NCBI RefSeq assembly: GCF_000002985.6
Contig: NC_003283.11
Location: 1,550,001-1,614,000, forward strand
DNA from: Caenorhabditis elegans
Taxonomy: Eukaryota > Nematoda > Chromadorea > Rhabditida > Rhabditidae
Reading direction: 5' to 3'
DNA: 64,000 nt
In this document: one piece after another, positions 1-11,760 of the stretch
How the letters are laid out: each line of letters starts with the position of its first letter
Position numbering within the stretch: position 1 is the first letter of the stretch
Notes under the pieces: generated by a model
Seen by the model: the letters and a program-made list of their open reading frames with translations, nothing else
What the model was told of the DNA's origin: nothing
The model's database searches: none
Position numbers and translations under genes: made by a program

Positions 1-464
1 GAGGAATTGCTCCACAACCAATCTTGTTCCTATGTTGTATGGTATTTGTATTCGGAATGACCATGCCATCATCAGCTATTTCTCTGGATACAATTTACTC
101 AAAGATTTTGGGAAATATAGACCAGGTTAGTATTAAACATCATAGTTGCGATAATTTGCATAATCAAAGTATTCCTACCTAGAAAAAAAATAATTAATTT
201 TAATTATAATAGACAGAACATCATATTTTTCAGAGCGTCATGCAAGGAGCTGCTGTTATCTTGGACGACATCATGATGGTCATCACACCGACCTACGCAT
301 CGTAAGTTGATAGTCTTCATTTTCATCCCAGACTGCGATGTTTTTAAAGATACATCTACACGCTTCTTGGTCTGCAACCTCTTTGGATAATGAATGGATG
401 CATAATGTCTTGTGTGGTTGGCTTGTGGATCGTTATGCTTCAGAAGTTCAAGGATTACTCGTAG
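1..464 (+). CDS. MFS transporter, C-terminal part (partial at left edge)
   Basis: Three exons are visible: 3-125 (continuing off the left edge), 234-301 and 350-464, stop TAG at 462-464. They join in frame (phase 0, then phase 2) through GT-AG introns. The protein reads hydrophobic helix, then the loop SLDTIYSKILGNIDQSVMQG, then DDIMMVITPTY, a helix LLGLQPLWIMNG and a last helix ending MLQKFKDYS. Known of the family: a SKILG...QSxMQG loop followed by a 12th-helix pair is typical of major facilitator proteins, here closest in feel to the MFSD8/CLN7-like group of nematodes, which sit in lysosomal or plasma membranes. Substrate cannot be told. The second intron ends in TTTTTAAAG rather than TTTTCAG; using the CAG 12 bases earlier gives a stop at once, so the AAAG acceptor is chosen. 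A possible poly(A) signal AATAAA lies at 689-694. Confidence 0.75.
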
Positions 465-1043
465 AAACTTGGATAAATCAACGAACAACGGGTTATCAAC
501 ACTCGCATATCTTTGTATGAACTGTATTTATTATCAAAAACATTGGGGATTTTAACACCAATATACTGATATTTTGGAGAGTGATTTATTTTTAAAATTT
601 AAAATGATATGTACAACAATGTCTGAAATTCCAAAAAATTGTAATCAGCGTGATGTCTTACAGAAAAAAAAAATTAAATTTAAAGGCAATAAAATACAAA
701 GACAAAAACAGCTATCTATGTATGTTTTATGAGATATTCAATAAGATTATCGATGCTTTGCGGGAAAAAATTGGCATTTTTTGGACACATTCCGGAATAG
801 AGCTGGCATATTGAATTTTCCGATGGGTAAGTTTTCACGGCGGCCGACAATTTCCGAGTTTGGCCACTCACTATACTTAATCATACAAATTTAAAGTGAG
901 TTGCTAAACTCGAAAATTGTCGGCCGCCGTGAAAGCCTACCCATCGGAAATCCGTTAGCAATCTAGAAGTCTCAAGTTCAAATCTAGCTTTACACTGTAA
1001 ATTATGGTGTTACATTTATTCAAAAAGTTGTCAAAAATAATTG
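465..1043. other. Intergenic between two convergent genes
   Basis: 3' flanks of the MFS gene (+) and the chemoreceptor (-). It holds the poly(A) signal AATAAA at 689-694 for the first and, on the minus strand, AATAAA at 1015-1020 for the second. A 134-bp palindromic element at 817-950 fills the middle. No coding sequence seen. Confidence 0.6.
817..950. repeat. Palindromic MITE
   Basis: Inverted repeat whose arms begin TTTCCGATGGGTA and share the core TCACGGCGGCCGACAATTT, with a short AT-rich centre near 880-890. Arms are about 60 bp with few mismatches. Foldback elements of this type are common in Caenorhabditis; no open reading frame is present. Confidence 0.8.
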
Positions 1044-3102
1044 TCAATTATCACTTGGCGGTGTATTCTTGAGAGCGGTTGGAACCACCATTGTAACAGA
1101 AGGTCCGTAGGCTGTACAGTACATTCGAAAAAATCGTTTTCGATAATCTTTTGATCGCCATATTATTGTATAGAATGTATGAGTGAATGATATCATCGAG
1201 AAAATTGACTGAAAATTAAAATAATCTGATCAAGCTTGAAGCTGTCAGAAAAAACTCACGATGTTTCCAATGACTCCATTTAATTCGTCACCGGCATAAC
1301 CATAAAGTATAAATGCGTTGATGACAAAAACGCTTAAATAGTTGGAAATAATAAATATTATAGCTGAGAACTTTAAATGTCGCATTGTTTTTGAGCTTTC
1401 ATTGCTAGTTTTTCCTGAAATTTGGGCTTTAGTTTTTGCTCTGATGAGAGGTTATTTCTGGGGGGGGGGGGGGGGTCGCGGCAATTGCCGTTCGGCAAAT
1501 ATGTTTTGTCGACAAATTCGGCAAATCAAAAAATTGCCGGTTTGCCGATTAGCCGGAAATGCTCATTTCAGACAATTTGCCGATTTGCCAGAATTATTGA
1601 TTTTCGGCAAATGGATAATTTACCGTTTGCCGAAAATCAATTTGCCGGAAATTTTTTGAGAGACTTTTTTATAAGGCGGAAACACTGTGCCTTTTTGACA
1701 ACTTTTTCGCGTTTTTTCTCACTTTTCAAGATCAAGGATACGTACAGTTTTGCCAATTAAAATGGAAATTCTGAAGTTTCCCAAAAGAGAATTGGGCAAA
1801 ACCACAATTTGCTGAAAATTTTCGGTAATTGCCGTTTTTCCAGCAAATCGACAATTTGTCGCCTTGCCGATTTGCCGGAATTATTCAATTCTAACAACTT
1901 GCTGATTTGTCGTAAATTTCAGTTCCGGCAATTTGCCGGAAGTACTCAATTTCGGCCACTTACTGATTTGCCGGAAATTACAGTTTCGGCGATTTGTCAA
2001 TTTGCCGAAAATTTTCGGAAAATGCCGATTTTCCGGTTTAAGTTCGGCAAATTGGTAATTTGCGTGTGATTTCAATTCCGGCCTTTTTCCATTTTTGCCG
2101 ATTTGTCAGGAAAAATCTGTTACCGTCCACCCCTTGGTCATTGTCTAATAGTGATGATTAGAATTGTTACCTTTTTTCCAAAAAATTGAGATCAAAATCA
2201 CAAAAACGACCAGACTGAATGTATTTGAAATAACTGTCGCACTTGCTAAAACTCTTCGAAGAGGGCGCTGTAGAGCTGAAAATTTCAATTGTTTCATACT
2301 TTCATACTTTTACAGATATACCTATAAAATAATTGCATAAATGTAAAGTTGGATTTTCCTCAGCCTGGTACCCGATTGTCACTACAGCAGCGCCCCAGAT
2401 AAACGGTATAGTTGACATAATCAGCACATATTTCAAGGTTCCAGTATTTCTATGGGCCACTGGGAATACTACTAATATCAGAATATCCAATAAAATGAAA
2501 AACATAATTGTTGACTGAACACAATAACAAAAAACAGTTGAGAATGTTATATTGAAACAAGTTTGACGTAGGATAACACTATCGGTTAGCATTAGATAAA
2601 CATCTATACAGCTGTTCAAAATACAAAACACTTGAGCAAAGCTTTGAATGCATTGTAGATATGCTGAAAATGGAAATGTATTTGATATTTTAGGTCCCGA
2701 TGCGTTTCTAGATTGCAGACAATCTGCTGAAGCTTCAATGTTACGGCAGTTTTTTAAAAGAAAGATAGTATTTTTAAAGCAAACTGTAACATACTAAACT
2801 TTTCAGTAATTTGCCTAGTTGGAATTCTTCTTCAAATATAATCACGCATAGAGTTAAATGCACTAGATGAACTAGAGTTAAAAATGAAATTTTCAGATGG
2901 TGAACTATTTTTTTTAAAGGAAATAGGCACGATTGAAAAAATGATTTGTTTGTTAGTTGTGAATTTTAACCTACTCACATGCTTTACTTCTGAAACTGGA
3001 AGTCGTCAGAATTATGTATATCAGGTGAATATTTCCGAACATCCCAAGCAATATGAATATTGATTTGTGTGAGGCTATGAATATTTGATTCCAGCGTTGC
3101 AT
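1044..3102 (-). CDS. srsx-class seven-transmembrane chemoreceptor
   Basis: Five exons on the minus strand: 3102-2979, 2663-2322, 2275-2171, 1414-1260 and 1208-1044, giving 296 aa with all phases matching and a TGA stop at 1046-1044. The ATG follows TTTTCAG directly, which fits an SL trans-splice site. Residues 10-37 hold TM1 with the GN motif (LLGMFGNIHLIYII) followed by FRSKAS, then the YLQCIQ start of TM2; RQTCFNITF and the helix before FPVAHR form TM3; later exons give TM4, TM5 (SLVVFVILISIF), TM6 and TM7, and a basic tail. Established: RSK...LQC and the RxTCF motif mark nematode srsx G-protein-coupled receptors, usually around 300 aa and expressed in sensory neurons. Intron 3 (2170-1415) is enlarged by a repeat block and a 16-base G run. 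The ligand is unknown; srsx assignment is firmer than any gene number. Confidence 0.82.
1460..1475 (+). repeat. Poly-G tract (G16)
   Basis: Sixteen consecutive G inside intron 3 of the srsx gene, at the edge of the GCCGATTTGCCGG repeat block. On the transcribed strand of the gene this is a C run. Confidence 0.95.
1476..2125. repeat. GCCGATTTGCCGG dispersed repeat, copy 1
   Basis: About 650 bp built from many degenerate, partly palindromic units of the type TTTGCCGATTTGCCGGAA and its complement TTCCGGCAAATCGGCAAA. It fills intron 3 of the chemoreceptor gene. Related blocks occur at 14736-15225, 52478-53150 and 59562-60040. Because units occur in both orientations the single strand could fold extensively. 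No reading frame is conserved between copies. Confidence 0.85.
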
Positions 3103-6100
3103 CTGAAAACATTAAAATCTAAAAAGTGAAAAAAAAATTTTAGAAATTCACGAATAAAAAACTAAAAAACAAATCTCAAAAAATTACGTTTCCTAAAGCA
3201 GCGCCCACTTTTTCTCACATCCTTTTTTACTTCTGAATAATTACAAACTTTTTCTTTGTACCAAAACACGCTTTCCTACAATTCTCGGATGCACTATATT
3301 CGGAAAACAAGTTGTTCAAATAAAATATCACAAAAAAATTTATTTTTTAACAAAAAATAAAATCCCACTGCAAACTTATATTACTCATTTTTAAATAGAA
3401 AAAAAAACTTGTTTTGAATGAGCTATTATTATAATAAAACAAGCTCTATTAAATTTTGAATGTTTTGATCATAAGAAAGACTACAATTTCAGATTCGAAT
3501 TACACGATTTGAAAACATAAAGATCTTAGAAATAACTCAAAAATAAAACCGACTTGATCAACGAAATTCTGAAATTTTTTTTTCCCGAAATGAAAGAGAA
3601 CGATAGTGAGAAAAAATTTGTTCGTATATTTTCAGGATTCGAATCAACTGAGTTTTTGGTTTTTTCACCTTTTTCACCTTAATAAAGAATAGAAATTGTG
3701 TGAGCCTGAAAATTTAGGAAACAAAAGTTTGACAAAAATATTTTGAAAATTTGAAAAGAAATTTTTTTTAAACAATCTAAATTGTTTAAAAAAATTTTAG
3801 CATTAAATTTGTAAAATTTTAATTTAAAAGACACAATGCACATTGAAAATTAAAAGAACAAAAAGATTCCTAGATCTGATGCACTTCGGCATCGGCCCTT
3901 TAATTAAATTTTTCGTTCAAATAAAGAAAATTGAAAATCATGCCCAAATTGATGTTGATACGAAATTCATTCTAGAAAGTTGTGTGAAATCCCAGAGAAT
4001 ACAATTCAGTAATTTTTCTCATATTTAGTGTTTAGTTGTAGTGATGAAAAAATCTTTACAAGTTTAATTGAGCTTTTGGTAAATTTCTGAATCATAAAAC
4101 GTGATGCTGAGCTAAAAGTGAAGGCGAAACCTAGTGTAAATGTAGTATAAAGGTTTCAGGACGGTGTTTTCTGGTGTGGTTTTTTTTAAATATATAAAAT
4201 ACGGTTTCTAAAAATTTTTATAAAATTTGACACATAGAACTTTAAGTTGCGAAAGTTTTTTCTTTTCTATAGTCTTCTTGAGATCTCCAAATTTCAATTG
4301 CATGATCATTAACAGCTCGGCGAGCTTTTCCATCTTTATGGTCCCCGCCTGTGTTTATATATTCAGGCGGTGCCGCCCGGCACCACCTCTCCGGACGCGT
4401 TACGCGAGGTGTGGACACCAAAACAACCGGAGCAACAGGCGGTCCGATTACCGCCTCATTTATTTCCTTTTTGCTCATTGTTTACCGGATTCATTTTGAT
4501 TTTCAAAATTCAAAAGTTGCTTCTACATTATGTAAAATGTCATTTTTTTAAATAATCTGCCAGTTTACTTTAATTAGCCTTTAAAGGTAGAGTAGCTCCA
4601 GCAGATAAATTATTAGAAACTACTCCTATGGTCCCAAAATGACAGAAAATCAGAATAAAACTTTTCAAATTTTTTTTTGAATTTTTTTTAAATTTACAGT
4701 CAAAAAGTGACAATTACTCAGTTTTTGCCACTCATAATTTTGGAAGTCGATCAAAAAAAACCTACATTTTTTATAATGTAATTTTGATTTAATTATTTGT
4801 ATGTATTTTTATTTGTATTTGTATTTGTATTATTTGTAGGGGTCGGAACATGCCCCATTGCTTTGGATTTCCTCAAAAGCCCATGTTTTTCAAATTTTTT
4901 TAAAATGGTTATATTTCAGTCTGCCAATTCAAAATCAATTGAAAATTTACTGCGGCACCCACTATTTTTCTAGTTTTTGCAAAAAAAATTTTAAAAATTA
5001 ATCGGATGTTCCTCGTATTTCCATACTAATTTTTAGAGCATACATGCTAGGTGGGGAGCTTTTCGATTAACTTTTAAATAGCTGGAATAAATAATGGTCC
5101 GGGAAAATTTTTAACGAAATGCATTACTCCAACCTCCAAAACACAATTCAAATAGAATAATAATTCTTCTCATGACAACATTTTTCTGATAAGATACAGG
5201 GTTCCTTCAAGACTGTCCCTAGCAAAGTTATCACAACTATCAGTTGCCCTAGCCTGTGCCGTGTTTGGGAAGATGTTGCGCAACTACATTCAAACTCGTT
5301 TTTTCCTATTTATTGATGTTGCGTCAATTCTTGTTACCAACCTCCTAGAATACTGATAATTGCATTGGCAGGTATTAGACATTTATATATTGTTTTTTGT
5401 TGACCGGCTCAGAATACTTTTTGTGTTTTTTTTTGCATATTGCTGCACAAATTAAACAATTTAATTTTTTTTTCTTTTATACTCAAAGACATTTTTGAAA
5501 TTTTCCTGAAAATGGAGAATCAGAACACAACAAGGTTTTTTTTGTTTTTTTTTGAATTCTGTAAGTATACAATGCAAACATACATCCCAGTCACAGCGGT
5601 CTTGTTTACTTTTTTCATAACATATTTTCCTGTTTTTTTCCGGCTCAAATTCAAATTCTCGTTTTCAAATCTCTCGTTTTCCTACTTTTCTCATAAAACC
5701 CCTCTCATTAGTACCAGGCAGATGGTAAAGATCTTTCTCTATGATCTCTCCGTTTCCCGTACTATTTTCCTATGACACCCTTTAATGAGCACCTTTGGAG
5801 CTGACGACAAACAAACTGCTCCCGGGGGGAACAAAAAAGGTAAATTGTTACCATGGCAGCGTCAGTATAACATTTGAAAATTGATTTGAAATTGAAGTTT
5901 GGAATGAGAGGGATAGGGTGTGGTTGCAAAAATATATATAAATTTTACTTATTAGGAACTATTCATTTGAAACGGGGAGTTTTCAGGGCACAAAAATCTA
6001 AAACAACAAAGAAAATATGTTTTAATTTTTTTAATTTTTCCAAAATAAATTTTATTGCTAAATTTTCCATTTGGACCCCAAAAATGCCTACCTACTGTCC

Positions 6101-8078
6101 GTGGTATCCTCAAACAATATGTTTAAAAATTTTACAGAAAATGTAAAATGTAAAATAAAAAATGAATATAATAGAGAAAAGCGGAAAAATCAAAGAAATT
6201 AAGTGAGTGAGTGATGTCGTTTTTTTGTTAAAATTTTTAAATTAAAAATGTTGCCACCACTTCCATTTCAAATTCTCTAAATTTTCAAAGTTATCCAAGG
6301 GGCAATGTGTAGGTGCATCAGATCTGGAAATCTTTGAGAATCGATAGAATGCGGTCCTCATCTACCTCTCGAGTCAACCCGTAATCTCGATGAGTGGCAA
6401 AAAACAAGAGGTCAGATGTCCGAAAGAGCATGGGATAACAGGAGAGACGAGAAACAAAGGAATGTGAGAGTGAACTGTTATGTAACCGACCCCGCGCACA
6501 TTCGGACCTATGAGCCATTTTATTGATTTCACATATTTTTTAAAGTTACCTAACATTTAACTAAATTAAAGAAGGAAGTTTAGGAAATGTTTAGGTTTCA
6601 AACTGATCAATTTTTGAATTTTTTGCCACCTCATATTTTTATCTAATATGGTTTTCCTCAAAAGAACATATTTTTCAAATTTTTGGCAGTTTGCCAAAAC
6701 TTTGCCTGGAAATTAGGTTTTTTTGTAAGGTGCAAAAATCTAAAATAACCAAAAATATATGTTGCAAATTGTTTTGCTTAATACATATAGTTTTCGAAAA
6801 TAATTTTTCTTGCTTTATAATAAAAAAAAGGCCGTTTGGGAAATTTTTAGGATTCAAACTGATTAATTTTTGAATTTTTCGCCACCTCATATTTTTTATC
6901 TAATCAAGCTCCCCCAACACCATTTCCTGTGAATCTCATCACTGCCGCCAACGCCAAACCCAAACACCAAATTTTGCCTATTTTCCCTGTCAGTCTCTTT
7001 GTTCTTCCCACCTACTGTTTCTAGACACCAATTTGAATTGCTCTTATCAAGTTTGTTGTGCAAATTTTAAATTTCAAATTACTATTCCAATTTGTTTTTT
7101 TTAGGAAAAAAACTACATTCGAGGGTTGTTGCTTTTTGTAGATGCGATACAATTTCTCACAACATTTTTTTAAATTCAAATGGGAAATTTCTACAGTAAT
7201 CAAATTCAAATTTGTCATTGAGAAAGAGGGTTTTAAATTTCTAATGTTATAAGGTAGCAATAACTACAGTTAACATTAAACTGAAATATATTCGATTAAC
7301 CTGGTTTATTTTTTAAACATCTTGATTAAAAGAATATATCAGAAATAATTATTTCAAGATTTTGATTTTGAAAAAACCGAGCTTTTCCCTTTTATAAATG
7401 ATTCCTTATCAAATAAACAATCTATTAAATGAAATCTCCTTAGATTTCAAATTTCAAGTCAAGTCACTCGGTTCCATTGGCCATTATCATGCCTATCACA
7501 ATCAGCCATTATCGCTGATGGAACAACGGTCTCAAAGACGAACGCACACGGGGTAAGGTGGTTCAAAGTTGGTGGCTGGCACGAACCATGTTTGCCTATC
7601 AGCTTTTGTTGTATCAATTGTTGAATAGGGCACTTCACACTTTATGATTTTAGGTTCCGGTTTGAATTTTTTGGGTTCCAAGTTTCTTATATTTTCAAAT
7701 AGATTAGTACCTTATTTTCATTTTTGGACAAAAAAGAAAGTGGCAAAAATCTTTTCTCCATTAATTCTAAAAAAAACAAAAAAAGCTATGATTAAAAAAA
7801 TAATTTTTCAATTTTCGAGCTCCTTGAGCAGTCTATAAATACATTTAAGTTTACTTTAAAAAAAATTAAATGACAATGTTTTTTTCAGTGGCAATTCTGT
7901 CAGCGTTTGATTCGATAACTCACTGAATAATCTTAACAATTAAAAAAAAAACTTCAATTTTTACACGACCATTTGAGTAGAGTTTGATAAATTTAAGTAT
8001 TGTTCTATTACGTTCTTGGATTTTTTCAGAAATATATCTGGCACTATAAATAAATGTAGTTAGAGAATCATTTTCAAT

Positions 8079-8080
<2 letters not shown>
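3103..8080. other. Gene-poor, AT-rich interval (first part of a 30-kb desert)
   Basis: No exon chain with splice sites and coherent protein was found on either strand. The DNA is mostly AT-rich and homopolymer-rich. It contains a degraded MITE (4586-4960), one conspicuous GC-rich block at 4365-4480 that follows a TATATTCAG acceptor-like site, and pyrimidine-rich stretches near 5590-5720 and 6900-7020. The GC-rich block is open in several frames on both strands, so reading it as an exon is speculative. Confidence 0.5.
4586..4960 (+). repeat. GGAGTAG-type MITE, copy 1 (degraded)
   Basis: Begins GGTAGAGTAGCTCCAGC and carries the family hallmarks TATGGTCCCAAAATGAC, TCAAAAAGTGACAATTACTC and GGGGTCGGAACATGCCCC. 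The right terminus is not clear. Other copies: 16395-16700 (reverse), 19368-19793, 28024-28416, 43450-43590 (partial) and 50320-50694. Confidence 0.7.

Positions 8081-8090
<10 letters not shown>

Positions 8091-8134
<44 letters not shown>
8091..8134. repeat. TA dinucleotide microsatellite
   Basis: About 22 uninterrupted TA units. Confidence 0.97.
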
Positions 8135-8137
<3 letters not shown>

Positions 8138-8574
8138 ATGATGTTCTTCAAAATTTCCATTTCCAAGATCATGCGCTTTTCAAATTTCGAGCACCCCAAT
8201 CAAATTTCTGCTCTCACAATCGCATTACTTCTACTACTATTACTATTGTATTTACTACTCTGTGTTTGTGTTTGAATCACTTTTCGCGCTTATCAGCATG
8301 TTTCCTATGCTATCTATGTATTTTCATTTTACTTTCAAAGTGGTAACAAAAGAATGGGCGGTCTAAGTGACAGGTTTCTGGTAGTTGCGACTTTATTGGA
8401 TTATTTTTTGAGTAGGTAGTTAGGTAGCCTAGAAATTGTACCAATAGCTTTTTTCATTTGGGGTTTTCGGTGGAACTGGGGCAAAAATGTTTTGATTCAA
8501 AAGTTTGAAATAGAAAATATAAATTTTTCTGTAAACTTTCCACACAATCCCATTCCAACAAAGGGTGTCGGTTT

Positions 8575-9085
8575 TTCGATTTTTCAAAAAATTGAATAAC
8601 GAAAATTTTTTGAATTTTTCGATTTTTGAAAGAAATACAAAAAAGCGAAAATTTCATCCTTTTTGATTTTTTTAAATCGAAAAATCGAAAACTTTCGTTT
8701 TTCGTTTTTTTTTCAGATTTAGCGATATTTCGAAAATTTTTTCGATTTTTCGATTTTTGAAAGAAATACAAAAAAGCGAAAATTTCTTGTTTTTTGATTT
8801 AAAAAAATCAAAAACTTTCGTTTTTCGTTTTTTTTCGGATTTAGCGATGGAAATTTTTTTCTATTTTTCAAAAACTTGCTTTAAAATTTTGTAATTGTTC
8901 TTCTTTTTAGAAAATGTTTTTAAATGTTTTTTTCCTGATCAATATAAACAAAATTAGATTTGAAAAAATCATATTTTATGCATAGTTAATTTTCATAAAA
9001 TTGTTTTTTCGATTTTTGGAAAATCGAAAAATCAAAAAAAAATTTGTTTTTCGATTTTCAATTTTCCCTGAAAAACATCAAAAAA
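8575..9085. repeat. TTTTTCGATTTTT low-complexity tandem block
   Basis: Degenerate tandem sequence built on TTTTCGATTTTTGAAAG and complement AAAATCGAAAA. A unit of roughly 115 bp including GAAAGAAATACAAAAAAGCG appears twice (near 8625 and 8755), followed by more decayed copies to about 9085. No coding content. Confidence 0.75.
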
Positions 9086-9956
9086 TCGATCGCCACATCA
9101 ATTTTTTTGCCAATTTTTTAAACATCACATCGTACAGTACTATAGACTTCTACTCCTCCCATCACGTCTAATACAATCGAACAGAACCGCCCTATATTGC
9201 TCACCTAACGACATATCTAACATTTACCTCTTCTTTGTTTTCTCTCAGCTTTTTTTTCTTCTTCTTCGTGTTCTCTTTTTCCCTCTCTCTCGACCCCGAA
9301 CCTTCGTGATTCAGCCAGCCAGCACCCCAGTCCCACAACTTTCTCTCGTTTAGTACTGTTTTTATTCCCATTTGAGCATTATTCAGCTCTCTTGGCGGTG
9401 ATTTTATATGACCTCGAGAACGTGGCCCTATTACAAGATGCTGCCCACATTTTTTTTTCACCGTTTTGATTGCATGACATAGGATTTAGATTTCAAGGTG
9501 ATCTAGGGGGTGACCACTTGTTCTTTGTGTACCTATTCTTATATCCTATAATCAAGGTTACCGGTTCTACTCGCCTCAAAAGATTTATGACATGTTTGAG
9601 GACTATAATCAACCATTTTTTTGCCTGGATCCGCAAACTTGTTTTTACTTCTTGGACCACATAGTTATTGAGGTTTCAAATCAAAATTCAAAAATATTCC
9701 CCTTCTTCTCAATTCCATTCTGTCATTTTATGTCAACGACCACATGCAATTGTCATGTTCTCATAGTGGGTTAGTGGGTCGGGTGCGGTGCAAGTGATTC
9801 ATGACAAGATGGTTCACAGAGTCCGGGTAGTAGACCGCCTGGGTTTTATTCGAGTGCATTTGAATCTAGAGAAGAGCATCAGTTGCTCACTCGTGGTTTC
9901 GAGGAGAAACTTTCTAAAAAAAATAGGGGAAATGCATAGCTGTTCACAAAAAAAAG

Positions 9957-10205
9957 GTGTAAAAAAAGTTTACTCAATCTGAAAATGATATTTATTTCCG
10001 TAGAAAAGCTTCAAAAAAGCTTCATCTAGTGGCTGAAATTCGTCGCTGTTCGACAAACTTTTAACGGAATTTTTTCGGGAAACGGCAACTTTTAGGTACT
10101 ATTGAAGGCTTTTTTGAAGCTTTTCAACAAAAATAAATATTATTTTCAGATAGAACAAACCTTTTTCTACATTTCTATATTAATTTTGGATAAAAATCTG
10201 CCAAG
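9957..10205. repeat. AACTTTTAGG foldback element, copy 1
   Basis: Self-complementary element containing TGAAGCTTTTCAACA, CGGCAACTTTTAGG and TTCTACATTTCTATAT. Fuller copies lie at 29375-29710 and 49435-49790. In the fuller copies the two halves are inverted copies with the motif TATAGAAATGTAG at both ends. Confidence 0.7.
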
Positions 10206-11380
10206 CAGCCTCTAATAAATGCCGAGTGTGGCGACTCCGCCCCTTTTTCGCGTTATTTCGCGTTTTTTTGGCTTGCGAAAAAATGTCACACTTCGTTTTC
10301 ATTAATAACTCCAGAGCCGTTTGACTTTATGTTCTAATATTTGAAATCCTACTAGAAATATTTTGCCCCACGGTGGAGCAAAAAACGGCACTAAGTTCGG
10401 AGCAAAATTGAGCCCAGGGCGGCTTTCCCCAGTTTGAAAAAATTTTTTGTTGCTCTTTTTACCCCCAAAAAAGCATGTTTTAATTGAATTAAAATTCGGG
10501 TTTTGCTCGGTTTTGTTCCAAATTTTTGTGCAAGATACTACTCAGAGAGACTGATTTTTTGAAAAAAAGTTTGAGTTCATAAGTGCAAAAGAAAAAAAGT
10601 TGTGATAAAACAAAAGGCCAAAAAATGACATTTTGCCAAAAAAATTTTTTTTTCCGAAAAAGTAGTTTTTCGTCATTATCTCAAGTTCTACTACATCTTT
10701 TTTGATATTTTTTTTGTTTACCCCACGTAAAAAAGTAGAAAAAGTTCTATGAGTTGGCCGAGCAAGACGAATAAGTGCCAAATTTTGCACACTTTCTCAT
10801 TTTCGCGAATCTACTTTTTCAATCATAACTCGGTCAGTTTTCAATTTTTCTTAGTTTTCCAAAAATTGACGTGTAGGTCTCATCAAGACGCATCGAGAAA
10901 TATAAAATTTGTAAAAAGTTCAGTGGGAAAATTTTTCAAGAAAAAAATAATTCAAAAATTTAGTACTGGGGGGAGTGGTTTCCTGGGTCTCCTGAACATT
11001 TTTTCCACTAAAGTTTTGCGGAATGTTTTTTTGATACATAGTTTTTGATTTTATTTAATGGACGATGAAGTTTCGTCGCATTAGAAATACTCTGCCAAGA
11101 GATATTATTTTTATTAATTTTCAGGCCAAAACTTGTTTTTTTTCTATACATCTGTCTGTGTACAAGATATAGCCCTCAACTGTACGTCTCCTTTTCGGGA
11201 ATTCAATAATGAGTACAATCCTGTAATAAAATTTTCAAAAATTCGTTTTCCCGCTGACATATCAGTAATAAACGGTTTTCGAACGCCTTTTCTCAAAATG
11301 TAACTATTGAAGAAAGCGGAATCGAAAAACGACTCCCTCCAGAAATTTCTCTTCCCTACATCTCCATCTCGGCTTCTCAC

Positions 11381-11450
11381 GCATGGCCGAGTGGTTAGTG
11401 CGTATGTCTGCAGAAATTTTGGTAGTTGGTTCAATTCTACCAAGTGATAA
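11381..11450 (+). repeat. tRNA-like (possible SINE-derived) sequence
   Basis: An A-box-like TGGCCGAGTGG at 11384-11394 is followed 34 bases later by a B-box-like GGTTCAATTCT at 11428-11438. TTGGT and ACCAA around it can form a T-arm with an 8-base loop. The acceptor stem does not pair well, so this looks like a tRNA-derived relic or internal pol III promoter, not a working tRNA gene. Confidence 0.35.
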
Positions 11451-11654
11451 ATTTTTTTGTTTTTTGTGAGTAATCGGGATTCGAATAGAAATACTCGATT
11501 TTATACAAAATATGGGTACGTCTCCCCTAATATAAAGCCTCCTCAAACTTCAATCAATCAAAACTCAGCTTTAACTGATTCATCGGGTGCATCTGTTTTT
11601 GGTCAAACCGAACTCAAAAATTAAGAAGACTCCCATTGACATACTGAAATTTTC

Positions 11655-11760
11655 ACAAACCCTCTACCAGGTTCGAGGCGAAGCCGAGAGCCTACGCCCG
11701 GCAAGGGGACTCGCCTTACACCCCTTACAACTGGCGGGCCCGCAGGGCCCGCTAGTCTTA
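11655..11760. other. GC-rich palindrome-bearing segment
   Basis: An abrupt GC-rich stretch in AT-rich surroundings. It ends in the near-perfect hairpin GCGGGCCCGCAGGGCCCGC (11734-11752), with 8-bp arms around a 3-base loop. Function unknown; it may be the end of a mobile element. Confidence 0.45.

Noticed and set aside
8454..8771. 105-codon minus-strand frame in the TTTTTCGATTTTT block
   Set aside because: Repetitive Lys/Phe/Ser translation of a low-complexity tandem repeat.
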